Below, piece by piece: positions 10,419 to 20,238 of a stretch of 64,000 nucleotides of DNA. The notes below the pieces were generated by a model that worked only from the letters and a program-made list of their open reading frames with translations, did no database searches and was not told the origin of the DNA. Numbering within the stretch: position 1 is the stretch's first letter; every line of letters begins with the position of its first letter. The DNA is from Silene conica. Lineage: Eukaryota; Streptophyta; Magnoliopsida; Caryophyllales; Caryophyllaceae. The stretch covers positions 42,490,772 to 42,554,771 of the forward strand of contig CM055314.2 in assembly GCA_029255685.2 (NCBI GenBank), written 5' to 3'. The position numbers were made by a program, and so were the translations under genes.

Positions 10419-10812
10419 GGTGGTCGGCTGAGAGGATGATGATGGTCGCTATGACGGTGAAGGTCGAGAACCTGGAGTGGCTCTGACCTCTCTCAGGTGG
10501 AGCTGGTGGGCGTGGAGCGCGTCGAGGTGGCATTCCGAGTACGTACTTCCGTCCCTTATTCCCTAGAACCGGAACCTTCTCCTTCCCCTTATCAGCTGAG
10601 GAAGAAGACCCGACCGGTGCCATGGTTGTGACGGAGGTGGCTCTGTAGGTGGTGGTGCTTGGTGGCGGTGGTAAGACAGGAGCTGGAACACGGGGTGGAG
10701 CAACCACAAAAGCGGTGGTGGTTGCTGCGGCAGTAGTGGAGGAAGTATGGGCGGCTGCCGTAGCTGCTGCCGTGGTACTGGTGGTGGCTACGGTGGTCGC
10801 CTTCCCGTCCAT
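10419..10812 (-). pseudogene. Start of a third open frame of the Athila-like element
   Basis: On the minus strand an ATG at 10812 opens a low-complexity, Thr/Ala-rich stretch (TTSTTAAATAAAHTSSTT) followed by a Pro-rich part (VPAPVLPPPP, PPRRAPRPPAPPERG) before the element A insertion. The composition comes from GGT/GCC-type triplet runs, so the plus-strand frames over the same DNA are mirror images of it. Athila elements are known to carry an extra frame after pol, often called env-like, and the position suits that. I see no motif that confirms it, and the low complexity makes the function uncertain. Confidence 0.35.
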
Positions 10813-11758
10813 TTCTGCACAACAATCACAGAATCAATCGAAATCATCACAACAATCATACCCAAAATCGTAAAAAAATGTCAATCCTATTCAAGAACCC
10901 TAAATTCGAAATTTGAGGCAAAAATAATGAAATTAAAATAGGAATTAGACATAGAACGACTTACTTGGATGATTACAAGGATGATTAGAGCAATAAAACC
11001 ACAAATTAACAACCCAAATTCGAAATACTCGAACGAACAAACCCTAGGTTTTCGAAAATTTCGTATTACTCGAAATAAATATGGAAATTGATAGGGCTTT
11101 CGTTTGATTACTCAAATTAAAGTGATAACAAGTAAGATTATAGAGATTGATTGATGAAAAACAAGGAAAATGAGAGGAATCGAAGAGAATGGAGTTCGAA
11201 AAACTGAAATCGAGTGAAATGAAAAAGCATCGAGGACTCCCCTTATAAATAGGCTGAGAGTTGCTTGATCGCGTTCTGAGAAGTGCTCGATCGAGTAACT
11301 CACTTAAGGCAATCTGCTCGATCGAGTACTGAAGTCCACTCGATCGATTGGTTGTCAGCTCTGAGCTCTCCTCGACTGGGTTCCCTTCGATCGAGCTCTT
11401 ACGAACTAGATCGAGTTTTTCTCCACTGGCGATCACTCGATCGAGCACTTTACAGAGCTCGATCGAGGCTTTTCTTTAGCGAGGCCTTGTTCTTTCCTCG
11501 ACTCTTCTATTTCTGTCTCCTTTTCTTCGTTTTTTCCAGTTCAGTCCTGCATAAGATGACCAAACACTACAACCTTACATAAAAACCACAAAAATTGTCT
11601 CAGATTCACACATAGTCTTATTCTACCTACGGATATTAATAAAAAAGTCTACGGATTAAGCATAAAAAGAAATAGTCTAAGTCTAAAACGCAGTAAATAG
11701 TCTGTTACAAGCTGCACGGGGTTGCAAACCCGGCTTAAAAGTTCAGAAAAACAAATAT
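10813..11758 (-). other. Non-coding block between protease and the third frame
   Basis: No gene is seen. On the minus strand this block carries in order an AT-rich stretch, a palindrome array (11264-11467), a TATA-like ATTTATAAG (11242-11250), and an untranslated-leader-like AT-rich segment that ends at the ATG of the third frame. The order of array, TATA-like box and leader resembles an internal promoter, but this is inference. Confidence 0.4.
11264..11467 (-). repeat. CTCGATCGAG palindrome array 1 of the Athila-like element
   Basis: About eight to ten exact or one- to two-base variants of the 10-base palindrome CTCGATCGAG lie here. Gaps between neighbours are often 10-12 or 20-21 bases, for example 21 between the copies near 11289 and 11320, and 12 between the last two. 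The same motif recurs in the LTR and at the gag-protease junction. Confidence 0.85.
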
Positions 11759-12718
11759 TCACTGCCCACGATTGGGCTCCTGACTCACGGAACTCCCTTC
11801 CGCGGTTGTAACGACTTCATCTCGCAATTTCCAGCTGGTAGCATTGGTGACAAGATCATAGACCATGGTGTAGTCCTTTAACGTCCTCTTTGGCATGGCT
11901 GAGCTTTCCTTAGGATTCCTACCCTTATTCTTCAATGACAAATAACCCCATACGTCCGGGTTATAATCTGGTTCCGTACCTGCATCAGTAATAAAAAAAT
12001 CTTCCTCTATTTTGCTCTCAGTGTGAGGCAGAGGCGTTAATTCCAACAGGTTAAGACTCACAGATATATCATCAGTCATAGAATAACAAGGGATAACAGA
12101 CATGGGTGACCTAGGTGTACTAGTCTGCCTAAAAATTAGGTCTTCGCCACCAACCTGGAAGGTCAGTGTCTTAGTATCTACATCTATCACTGCTTTCGTA
12201 GTGTGCAGAAAAGGTCTACCCAAAATGATTGGGGTATAGGAATCCTCAGGTATATCGAGGACCACAAAGTCAACAGGTATGAAAAACTCTCCTATTTGCA
12301 CAGGAATGTCCTTTAAAATGCCTAGAGGTCTCGAAACACTACGGTCAGCCATTTGGACCGTCATATTGGTACATTTGAACTTTGAAAAACCCAATTTACT
12401 TGCTAGCGATAGGGGTAACACACTAACACTCGCCCCTAGGTCGCATAACGCATTATCAATGACATGGGTTCCTATTTGACATGGTATTGAGAAACTACCT
12501 GGGTCGGCTAGCTTAGATGGGGTCTTATTTTGGAGGAACGGGTAGTATTCCTCCGTCAAGGCAACGGTTTCACTAACATCGACAGTACCCTTGCGCATCA
12601 GAATCTCACGCATAAACTTTAAATAAGAAGGTACCTTAAGCAATAATTCCAGAAAAGGAACATGTTCCTTTAATTCTCGTAGCGTATCTGCGAATTTGGC
12701 GAACTCCTTCTCCACCAA
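11759..12718 (-). pseudogene. Aspartic protease region of the Athila-like element
   Basis: The frame matches the retropepsin region of plant Ty3 elements. It has the active-site motif ALCDLGASVSVLP (the DLGA form is usual in Athila/Tat-type proteases, in place of DTGA), then the flap-side stretch and the late motif IILGRPFLHT. The N-terminal part (FADTLRELKEHVPF, PSYLKFMREIL) matches the linker that follows gag in this group. It processes the gag-pol precursor in the particle. It lies downstream of gag on the minus strand, in the order expected. No reverse transcriptase follows. Part of a broken element. Confidence 0.8.
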
Positions 12719-12823
12719 TCTAGACGGGTACGGGATATCTCTTACATCTGCCCGAATTCCGCACTCTGCTTCTCGTACTCAGCCTGCTCCAGCGCTCGCG
12801 TTTCTTTTCTTTCTTCGAGAACA

Positions 12824-13001
12824 CTCGATCAAGTGTTTTCTGCCATCGGATCACTCGATCGAGTGATCCTTTCCTCTATTATGCTCGATCGAGCAAGTGG
12901 ACCTCTATGTCAACCTCACTCGATCGAATTCTGACAACTCCTCGATCGACTGAATTTTCCTGGCTTCCGTTCGATCGAGCACTGGCAACTCCTCGATCGA
13001 A
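12824..13001 (-). repeat. CTCGATCGAG palindrome array 2, at the gag-protease junction
   Basis: About eight copies or near-copies of CTCGATCGAG lie across the end of gag and the start of the protease linker. Spacers are 20, 20, 25, 12, about 19 and 12 bases. This part of the array overlaps coding sequence, so the palindromes are translated as well (repeated D-R-like residues). Confidence 0.8.
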
Positions 13002-14060
13002 CACGTCTCCGATAACAGGCTCTTCGACTCTGATTTCCTCGCCATTCTGATCAGCAACTTCCTGCCTTAGTCCCTCACACTCACGCCCACTCCTCAGCCT
13101 TACCATATTAATGGTCTCATTTCGTTGTTCGGTTTGAGAAGGTAGCTGCCCTTGGGGTCGGGATGATTGCTTGACCGCCAGTTGAGCGATTTGCAACTCC
13201 AGCAACTTAATGGACGCATTCCCAGCTTGCATTTGGGATGCCAAGGACTGAACTAGAGTTTTTAACTCTCCGATTTCTGAAGTTCCTCCAGATGCGGAAG
13301 CACTAGCTTGGGACGGTTGGAATTGGGGTGGCTTCTGAAAATTGTTTTGGTTGCGGTGAGGGGGGATATAGTTTTGTTGTGGTGGTGGGGTTGGGTTGAG
13401 CACATTTTGACTAGCCCACCTTAGGTGGGGGTGAACTTGGTTCTGGTTATAAAAATTTCCTCCCTGACGAAACTGTTGGAAGGAAAACACTTGCTCTTTC
13501 TCGGCTAGACATTCATTAGCAGAATGCCCAGCACCTCCACATCTTTCACACATCAATGGTTCACCCTTTTTAAGTAGGTGAACTGTCTGTTGACTCCCCT
13601 CTTGTTGTTTGTCCCAAAGGTCATGCCTCGCAGCCAGCTTGTCAAGTTTGGCCTCAACACCCTCGGTATTTATTCCGGCTACTGTTCTCGTCCCGGGCCT
13701 CAGATTTCCATAATCCGCACAATGATTAGCCATCTCTTCAATAATACCCAACCCCTTGTCATCCTCGGTCTCCTTTTGGAACCTCCCCTTAACAGCAGTA
13801 TCAAGGATGGCTCGGTGGTCATCAAACAACCCGTTATAAAACTGGTTGCTGATGAACCATGGTTGGAAACCATGGTGAGGACATGCTCTCACAAGCTTCT
13901 TGAATCTGGTCCGAGCCTCATGTAAGTTCTCCGTCCCAAACTGTTTGAAGTTTGTAATCTGGGAACGGAGAGCATTAGTCTTCTGTGGTGGGAAGTACTT
14001 CTTGTAGAAGGCCAAAGCTAGGGACTTCCAATCAGTGATCTCTGCAGCTTCCTTATCCAA
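12879..14060 (-). pseudogene. gag of the Athila-like element, C-terminal part
   Basis: This part encodes the core of a Ty3-type capsid protein: AEITDWKSLALAFYKKYFPP, then the conserved LRSQITNFKQ and RFKKLVRACPHHG segments. A CCHC zinc knuckle follows (CERCGGAGHSANEC). Then comes a Gln/Asn/Pro-rich region, a short coiled-coil-like segment (IGELKTLVQSLASQM) and the palindrome-rich tail. The protein packages the element's RNA in virus-like particles. Element B (14133-23102) is inserted upstream of it in the same gene; the other part lies at 23103-23491. Part of a broken element. Confidence 0.8.
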
Positions 14061-15085
14061 GTCCCGGTACCATTATCCAGCCCCGTCGGAAAAGGAGAAA
14101 GGAAAAAAGACTTCCTTTATCTTATCCTGTGTTGTAACATCCCGCATTTTCGTCAATTATATTTTAAAAGGTTTTAATTATTTTACAGGATAAAATAATA
14201 TTTTAATATTTAATGATAAGATAATTTAAAATAATTCATATGATCCGTCTTAAGAACCTTAAGTCCTTAAGACGAATACAAACATGGTAAAGTTAAGTTC
14301 ACAACTTAAAAACCCGTTCAAGTATCCTAACCCGTTTCATTTTAAACGGAAAGGACAATTCCTTAAACCCTTTAAGACCATTGTGTCGACACCTTCATCC
14401 TCAAAACAAAACAATACACTGTAAACATTTCTCACCAAAAACCTCCATTAATATTCACCTTCTTTTGCTTATTTCTTCGTCATCCGTTCATCAAATCAAG
14501 GTAATAATAACATTTTCGGAATCCTCATCGAATTTGCAAGCCATCTATCACTTTCGTTTTTCATTTCCTCTATTTCGAAATTTTGGCTGTTTTGCCTAAA
14601 TTCCGTTTTTCAGTCCATAATCTCGTTTTTCGTGCTTGTAGGCGTGGGCTTAAGCAACCCAGAAGTGGATAGCTTCATCTTAGAGGAAGATCTTTGAGCC
14701 GGATTGCTTTTGAGGTGACGATAATGAGAAACTTGGCCTTTTTCTTAAAATAGCAAGTTTTGATGTTGTTCTTGTTATTGTTTCTGATTTTGTTAAGATT
14801 AATGTTCAATGGACTTAGTAACATGTTAGGAATGTGATTGTTTGATGAATTCATGCCTTGTTGTTCTCACATGTTCTTAAGCTATTTTCAGAAATATCAT
14901 GTTTTGCGACGGATACAAATTATAATCATTTTGAGGATTGTTATGGGTTTGTTTATTGTTAGATAGCGTTATTGTATGGTTTGTAACAATGGGTAAACTT
15001 GTGTTGGTGCGAATTTTGAAGTTTGATATCGAATTGTTGATGAATTGAAACCACTGTAAATTGCGATTTCTGCGTACAGGCTCTC

Positions 15086-15303
15086 TGAGCCAATCGACCG
15101 ACCGGCCGCCGGTCGACCAGCTGGGGATGCTTCTTGTTGTTTTTGCAAATTTTAAGACTCGTAGGAATAGTGAGCCCAGCCGGCAGACCGGCCGCCTGCC
15201 CGCCGGCTGGGAGTGCATTTCTAGTGTATTGCGTAATTTGAGAAACGTAAGGAAAATTTGGGTTCCCAGCCGGCCGACCGGCCGCCTGCCGACCGGCTGG
15301 GGA
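15086..15303 (+). repeat. GC-rich hairpin ladder in the 5' LTR of B (three units)
   Basis: Units lie at 15086-15126, 15174-15212 and 15263-15303, about 88 bases apart. The second folds as CCCAGCCGGC with GCCGGCTGGG (10 perfect pairs) around a 17-base loop; the third as CCCAGCCGG with CCGGCTGGG. In copy A the innermost outer-stem pair is T-A rather than C-G, a compensatory change. Confidence 0.8.
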
Positions 15304-15400
15304 CCCCTGTAGCATGTTTTCGTTTTGTAAATCGTTCATAACTTTTAATCAGTTGATCGGTTTTGATTGAAACTCGTTCCTTGTATCTTTGATATGTATT

Positions 15401-15530
15401 TGAGGTCCCCGGAGGACCGGCGACACTATATTGGGTTCGAGAATGGACTGAGGATAGAGACCCCCCGGTCGGGTAACCGAAAGAGAAACCGCCTCTCCCT
15501 CGTCTTAGTTCCCGGGATCAATTAAGTGTT
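15401..15530 (+). repeat. Conserved LTR box, first copy (B, 5' LTR)
   Basis: This block (GAGGTCCCCGGAGGACCGGC to CCCGGGATCAATTAAGTG) is shared by copies A, B and C. It includes AGACCCCCCGGTCGGGTAAC. A diverged second copy, AAAGACCCCCCGACTGGGCA, lies on the far side of the stem-loop array at 16300-16350, so the array is bracketed. Confidence 0.75.
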
Positions 15531-15597
15531 GTTCAGTGGTTTAAGAAGTTAGAACTATATGTTAGTTTCTATCTTTGGATGTTAATCGTTAAGTTGG

Positions 15598-16155
15598 ATG
15601 TCGCGTGATGGGATATGTGTTAAGCTCACCTCTGGACCCATTATGGTTTTGTATGTCGCGTGACGGGATATGTGTTGAGCTCACCTCTGGACCCGTTACG
15701 TGTTTTGCTTCTGGCGTGTCAGGATATGTGTTAAGCTCACCTCTGGACCTGACACGTGATCGGTTATTGTACACTGCGATATGTGTTTAGCTCGCCTCTG
15801 GACCCAGTGTGCGATAGGTGTGTATTGGGATATGTGTTTACCTCACCTCTGGACCCAATACTTGTTTGTAGCATTGGGATATGTGTTAAGCTCACCTCTG
15901 GACCCTTTGCTTATGGATGTATGTTGGGATATGTGTTAAGCTCACCTCTGGACCCATTACTGAATTGTGATTAGGGATATGTGTTAAGCTCACCTCTGGA
16001 CCCTTCTCTTGAATTGTATGTATAGGGATATGTGTTAAGTTCACCTCTGGACCCTTTACTTGATTTTCATGTTGGGATATGTGTTAAGTTCACCTCTGGA
16101 CCCGACATAGTTTGGTAGTGGGATATGTGTTAAGTTCACCTCTGGACCCATTGCT
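15598..16155 (+). repeat. Tandem stem-loop array in the 5' LTR of B (about 11 units)
   Basis: Units of about 50 bases share the core TGTTAAGCTCACCTCTGG. The bases on each side of the core vary between units but pair with each other: CGTGACGGG (15659-15667) with CCCGTTACG (15692-15700, one wobble); CGTGTCAGG (15715-15723) with CCTGACACG (15748-15756, perfect); GTATTGGG (15822-15829) with CCCAATAC (15854-15861, perfect). A minority of units pair poorly. The role is unknown. Confidence 0.85.
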
Positions 16156-16247
16156 AGTGTTTGTGTTATATCTACTTGCCTAGAGTTTGGTACAGTGTCA
16201 GATATGCATGATGAAGTTCATGATTATATTGTAGAATTATAGTTTGT

Positions 16248-16267
16248 TCATCCAAGGCATTGGATGA
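16248..16267 (+). repeat. Conserved small hairpin after the array
   Basis: TCATCCAA and TTGGATGA pair perfectly around the loop GGCA. The same sequence is found at 40964-40983 in copy C, and with one wobble-preserving change at 22469-22488 in the 3' LTR of B. Confidence 0.7.
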
Positions 16268-16299
16268 CTCTATGATCAGTTTCATAAATAGTTGGATTG

Positions 16300-16350
16300 A
16301 AAGACCCCCCGACTGGGCAACCAGTAGGGAAACCGGCTCTCCTTCCTAAC
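16300..16350 (+). repeat. Conserved LTR box, second copy (B, 5' LTR)
   Basis: GACCCCCCGACTGGGCAACC followed by AGTAGGGAAACCGGCTCTCC is a diverged copy of the box at 15455-15510. It closes the far side of the stem-loop array. Confidence 0.7.
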
Positions 16351-16883
16351 GGTTTATGAAGTTCGTTGAGAGCCATGCATTTGAATTTGCATGATAGTAT
16401 GAGATCAGTTGATGAGATGTTTATGCTTCACATGTTGATATATGCTGGAGTATTGTGTATTGCTTTATGTGTTGCGTGTCGTTACAAAAGGTGGCTAGGA
16501 GAACTCTAATCACTCCCCACTGATTGTGGCGTACATGTTTTCATGTATGTAGGTACATGCAAGTTGGATCGGGGTTCACTTAAGAGCTAGCGAGTGATGA
16601 TCCTTTCATCATATGACTTACACGTTTATCGATTAGCTAGACTCCTAGTTTTTGTTACAGTTATCTTTTGGTGCCTGTAGGGATGTTCCATCCCTGGCTT
16701 TGTATTTATTTTGGTTTCCGTACTTAGAACTGTTATACTTATCTATTTTGTTTATGTCAGTTTCAGTTTCCGTTTCAGTTTAATCCTTCTCGCATGTTGT
16801 TTATGTTTAAAAAGTTTTAATTCCACTGAATTTTTAGTACTTTGTATGTTTTTATTTTCCGCTTTCGCGAGGGGTTTTACAGT

Positions 16884-16895
16884 TGGTATCAGAGC
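16884..16895 (+). other. Primer binding site of element B
   Basis: TGGTATCAGAGC starts two bases after the 5' LTR. It is complementary to the 3' end of initiator methionine tRNA, as in many plant LTR elements. Confidence 0.85.
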
Positions 16896-17051
16896 ATTAT
16901 TGCTCCCGACGCACTCATGTGACCCCCAACCTTAACTTGACCAAATAAACAAATAATGAATGAGAGATGGGTAGATCTAAGGAATTATATTGTAGTCTGT
17001 TTGTGCCTTGTTAGGGATACGTCTAACGGTTTATTCTCTTATGATTGAAGA

Positions 17052-18349
17052 ATGACAGAACCAACCAATGAAGAGAGTGCTGAGATGCAAGCCCTCATTC
17101 AAATTCTTCAGGAGTGCATAGCTAGGTCGTCTATGCCTTCTTCTTCACCTCAAACCACGGGAAGTAACCAACCTGGAGGATTTGCTTGGATTATCACCCA
17201 GATGTGGAGGAATGCAGCTAAGACATCGACGGAGAGACCAGTGCTGCGACCCTCACCACTTGGTTCTTTGACATGGAAAGGAACTTCATGATTTATGGCG
17301 TTCGACCTGAGGATCAGATCCGAGTAGCATCTCAGTTCTTAATTCGTGAGGCTAGGAGTTGGTGGTTGACGATCAGTGCTCCTGCTACTCGTGACCCTAC
17401 CTTCACTTGGAGTCGTTTCAAGACTCTTCTTGGCAGGAGGTTTTACCATAGGGACATCCGCCAAGATAAGATGACCGAGTTCATGAACCTTCGCCAAGGA
17501 ACCCTTTCTGTTCAGGCCTTCACCAATCGATTTGAGGAGCTGATTTACTTTGTTCCACAGCTAGTGGAGAGAGAGGAAGACAAAGCCTATCTGTTTCGGA
17601 GCAAGCTTAATGCCGAGACTAGGAGTGTAGCCAGTGGTGACCCGACTTCTTACTTCCAAAGTTACTACGGTGTCTTGCGAGCGGAGGACCCTTATCAGAT
17701 CTATTGTGAAGGATCTAGAGCCTTCTTTCCTCCTCCACCGCCTTTATATAGCTGTCGAAGCAAGAGATCTCTTAGTCCTCCTTCCCCCTCGTCTCCCCCT
17801 GGAAGAGGAAAGCGCCCACAGTTCCCGGTGCAACCTACTACTGTTAGGCCAGGCAATAACCGCCGTGGTAGACCACGCATTTGCTACCGTTGCAGAGAGC
17901 GAGAAAACCTCTTTTATCAGTGCCCCCAAGGAAAAAGAGAACCCAACGGAGCTGAGGCTTCTCAGGATCGAGACATGGAACCCTCGACAGAAGCACCCTT
18001 AAAGTGTTTCAAGTGCCACAAGGATCTTCACCTTGGACTTGACTGCCATGGCAACCTTCACCAATGCTTCACCTGCGAGATGTTCGGACATCGCCATTTC
18101 GAGTGTCCCGTGGGGATTGTCGCCGTTGACAGAGTTGTTACTACTGACCCAGAGGCTGAGACCAGTGGAGCCAGAACTGTTCAGGATCAAGCTGAGACTG
18201 GAGTTCACCCTGACCCACCTACTGGTATGTTCATACCTACCATCTTATTTATGGTTGATGTACTCGTAGCCGTTAAGATCTTAATCTCTCCCCTTAGATT
18301 CCTGTTAATCTTCTTTGAGATCTATCTTGATTTCCTTTTCTCAATCTGA
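17052..18349 (+). pseudogene. gag of element B
   Basis: This is the only gene of the element. A Ty3-type gag domain is recognisable (MERNFMIYGVRPEDQIRVAS, ARSWWLTI, TWSRFKTLLGRRFY, RQGTLSVQAFTNRFEELI). It is followed by a Pro/Ser/Arg-rich linker and a cluster of three cysteine/histidine knuckles near the C terminus (CYRCRERENLFYQC, CFKCHKDLHLGLDC, CFTCEMFGHRHFEC), of which the last is the canonical CCHC. The protein would form the particle and bind element RNA, with protease and polymerase supplied by another element. A hydrophobic tail follows the last knuckle. Fossil with about one break. Confidence 0.8.
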
Positions 18350-20238
18350 TAACTTACTTATCTTGAAACACCTTGTGCGGTAACCTACCATAGACAGACT
18401 TGGGGAATTTCTTGAGGTTAGCTGTAGACCATGATTCGGAGAGCGTTGTTACTTGAGGAAAACCAGGAAGCTTAATGGAATATAGTTTGGTGACCCTAGA
18501 GTTGCTATGTTACTAATTTGAAGAGTAAGTGAATGATGAGATAATTAAACCAGGTAGAGTGTTATACACGGCCTTTAATGGAACTTAGGTGCGAGAGTCT
18601 AGCTGAGTCATGGATAATTGTGGGTTTGGAATATCCATTTGAGGATCTCGAGGAACTTAGAGTAAAGATTGATTTCGAGGAATATGATGAAGGTACTGAC
18701 GTTGCCTGATAATTGAATGAGACAAGCTAATGTTATTTGAACATGAGGAACGAGAGTTGTTAGTAACGGTGTGAGAACATTGGAACATTTACAAGAACTT
18801 GTGGAATTGACTGAGTGGTTGATCTTAAGTTACTTAATGGATCTTAGCATTTATCTAATGAAAGACGTAAAGGAAAATTTAGGATACATCATCAGTTTGA
18901 GAATGAATAATTCATTGAGAGATGTAAGTCCGGAAACGCGTTGATTTGGGTATGGTTATTTGTGGACCGTGATACAAGTATAGTAGTCTTATCACATGAG
19001 TTGGGTAGTCTGAGAGTTTAATTGAAATGTCATTTGTGAACTATCTGAGATGAGTTGTCTCAACTTTTGAGGAATAAATCATTGAAAGGATAATGTTGTT
19101 TTAGACTTCGAGGAACCTTGGGTTCTGAATCGTTTTGAGGAACTAGTCATGAGGACCTGTCATAGACTTGCTTGATTTGGAAGTCGTTATCTTAGTAAGA
19201 TCTTGTTTTGAATGTTCATCGTAATATAACTTGAGAATTTAAGATATCGAACTTTGTGGAATAGGTTTGCTAGGATCGAACTGTAAAAAAATAAGGTTAT
19301 AGGATGTTGGATACCATATCTTGAGTTTCGAGGTTCGTTGTTATGGTAGTAGAATCCCAGTTCAGAGTTTTGAAAGCCTTCTTGTCGAGGAATACCTTGT
19401 TCTGTGGAGCAGATAATGATAAGAGGGATCGTGAAACCTCGGAGAGGCTAGAGATCACCGGAAACGTCCCCTTGGGATATACTAGAAATCGTGGTAACGA
19501 TGTTTTGATTATGGATCGAGCGGTTAGTGTACCCATGTTTGGCAAAAGTTACCGTCTTCTTTAACCTTCGACTTGATTGTTCCGTCCCTGCAACCCTCCT
19601 TTTTGTGTTCTTACAGCCGCGAGGCTTGAAACCCCTAATCCTTCGTATCGAAGATAAGCTCCGCGACTGTTTCCGCGCTCTCAAACGCCTGTTTTGGAAC
19701 TCGTTCCCCAATTGTCGACTCTAAACTCACTGTTTTGGAAAAAGCTTAGTTGTTTTGAGAATTTGAAACTGCTTTCTCTTCCGTTAGAAGCAACTTTTAG
19801 TCATTGTTACAATTTTATTTTTTTTCAAGAATTTGGGAGTATAGGTCGATTTGAAGAAAACTTGGTTTTAAAGAGCGTAACGTTTTACGATTTTGTCAGA
19901 TTTCAGCCTTGACTGCCACTAGAACTGGTTATTGGAGACGTCTGATAACCTGTGCTGTGCTTGGCAACACCGAATCAATCTAATTTTGAACTTTATTTGA
20001 ACAAAATTTTGGGACTTGTCTCAGATTTGGAATGTCGAACTCTTGAATACGTAACGAGAATCCCAATATCCATTGACAAGACTGGTGCCTTGAAACCTTT
20101 TGTTTCTTGAGACCTTTTTGCAAAATAAAGTTTTGGGTTATCATAACCCGCTTGATATATTTTGGAAAGTTAGAGTTATTTTCATACTTACTTCTACCTT
20201 CGAGTTTCGAGGACGAAACTTTTTGAAGATTGGGTGAT
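18350..20238 (+). other. Gene-free internal region of element B
   Basis: No coding region is recognised. The sequence is full of TTGAGGAA/CTTGAGGA-type words and is collinear with parts of the internal region of element C (26000-26233 and 35399-36718), so it belongs to the family and is not random filler. It ends in a chromovirus-like polypurine region (TTCGAGGACGAAACTTTTTG) just before the 3' LTR. Confidence 0.7.

Larger units (their letters stand above)
10419..14132 (-). mobile_element. Athila-like Ty3 retrotransposon, left visible part
   Basis: On the minus strand the element runs from its 5' LTR (23611-25084) through gag, which element B interrupts, to protease (11759-12718), a long non-coding block, and the start of a further open frame that element A interrupts at 10418. 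The 3' LTR is off the window, so no LTR age can be given. The Athila assignment rests on the primer site, the gag and protease sequences and the LTR ends. I recognise no reverse transcriptase or integrase in the visible part. It is broken in several places and also by two nested insertions. Confidence 0.75.
14133..16881 (+). repeat. 5' LTR of element B
   Basis: In order: an AT-rich start with CCTTAAGTCCTTAAGACG; GC-rich hairpin ladder (15086-15303); conserved box (15401-15530); stem-loop array (15598-16155); a small perfect hairpin (16248-16267); a second box copy (16300-16350); a block that is very well conserved in C (about 16475-16640); and the end GGGGTTTTACA. At 2.75 kb it is unusually long. 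Confidence 0.92.

Noticed and set aside
10649-10873. Gly/Val/Ala-rich plus-strand frames
   Set aside because: They are the mirror of triplet-run sequence in the minus-strand third frame of the Athila-like element and have no independent support.
12824-13001. Satellite DNA
   Set aside because: Although CTCGATCGAG is repeated, there is no fixed repeat unit beyond the 10-base motif, and the array lies in a definite place within a retroelement.
15598-16155. A CRISPR-like array (conserved repeat of about 27 bases with variable spacers of similar length)
   Set aside because: The setting is a plant retrotransposon LTR, and the variable parts are complementary across each core, which CRISPR spacers are not. 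No cas-like gene exists in the window.
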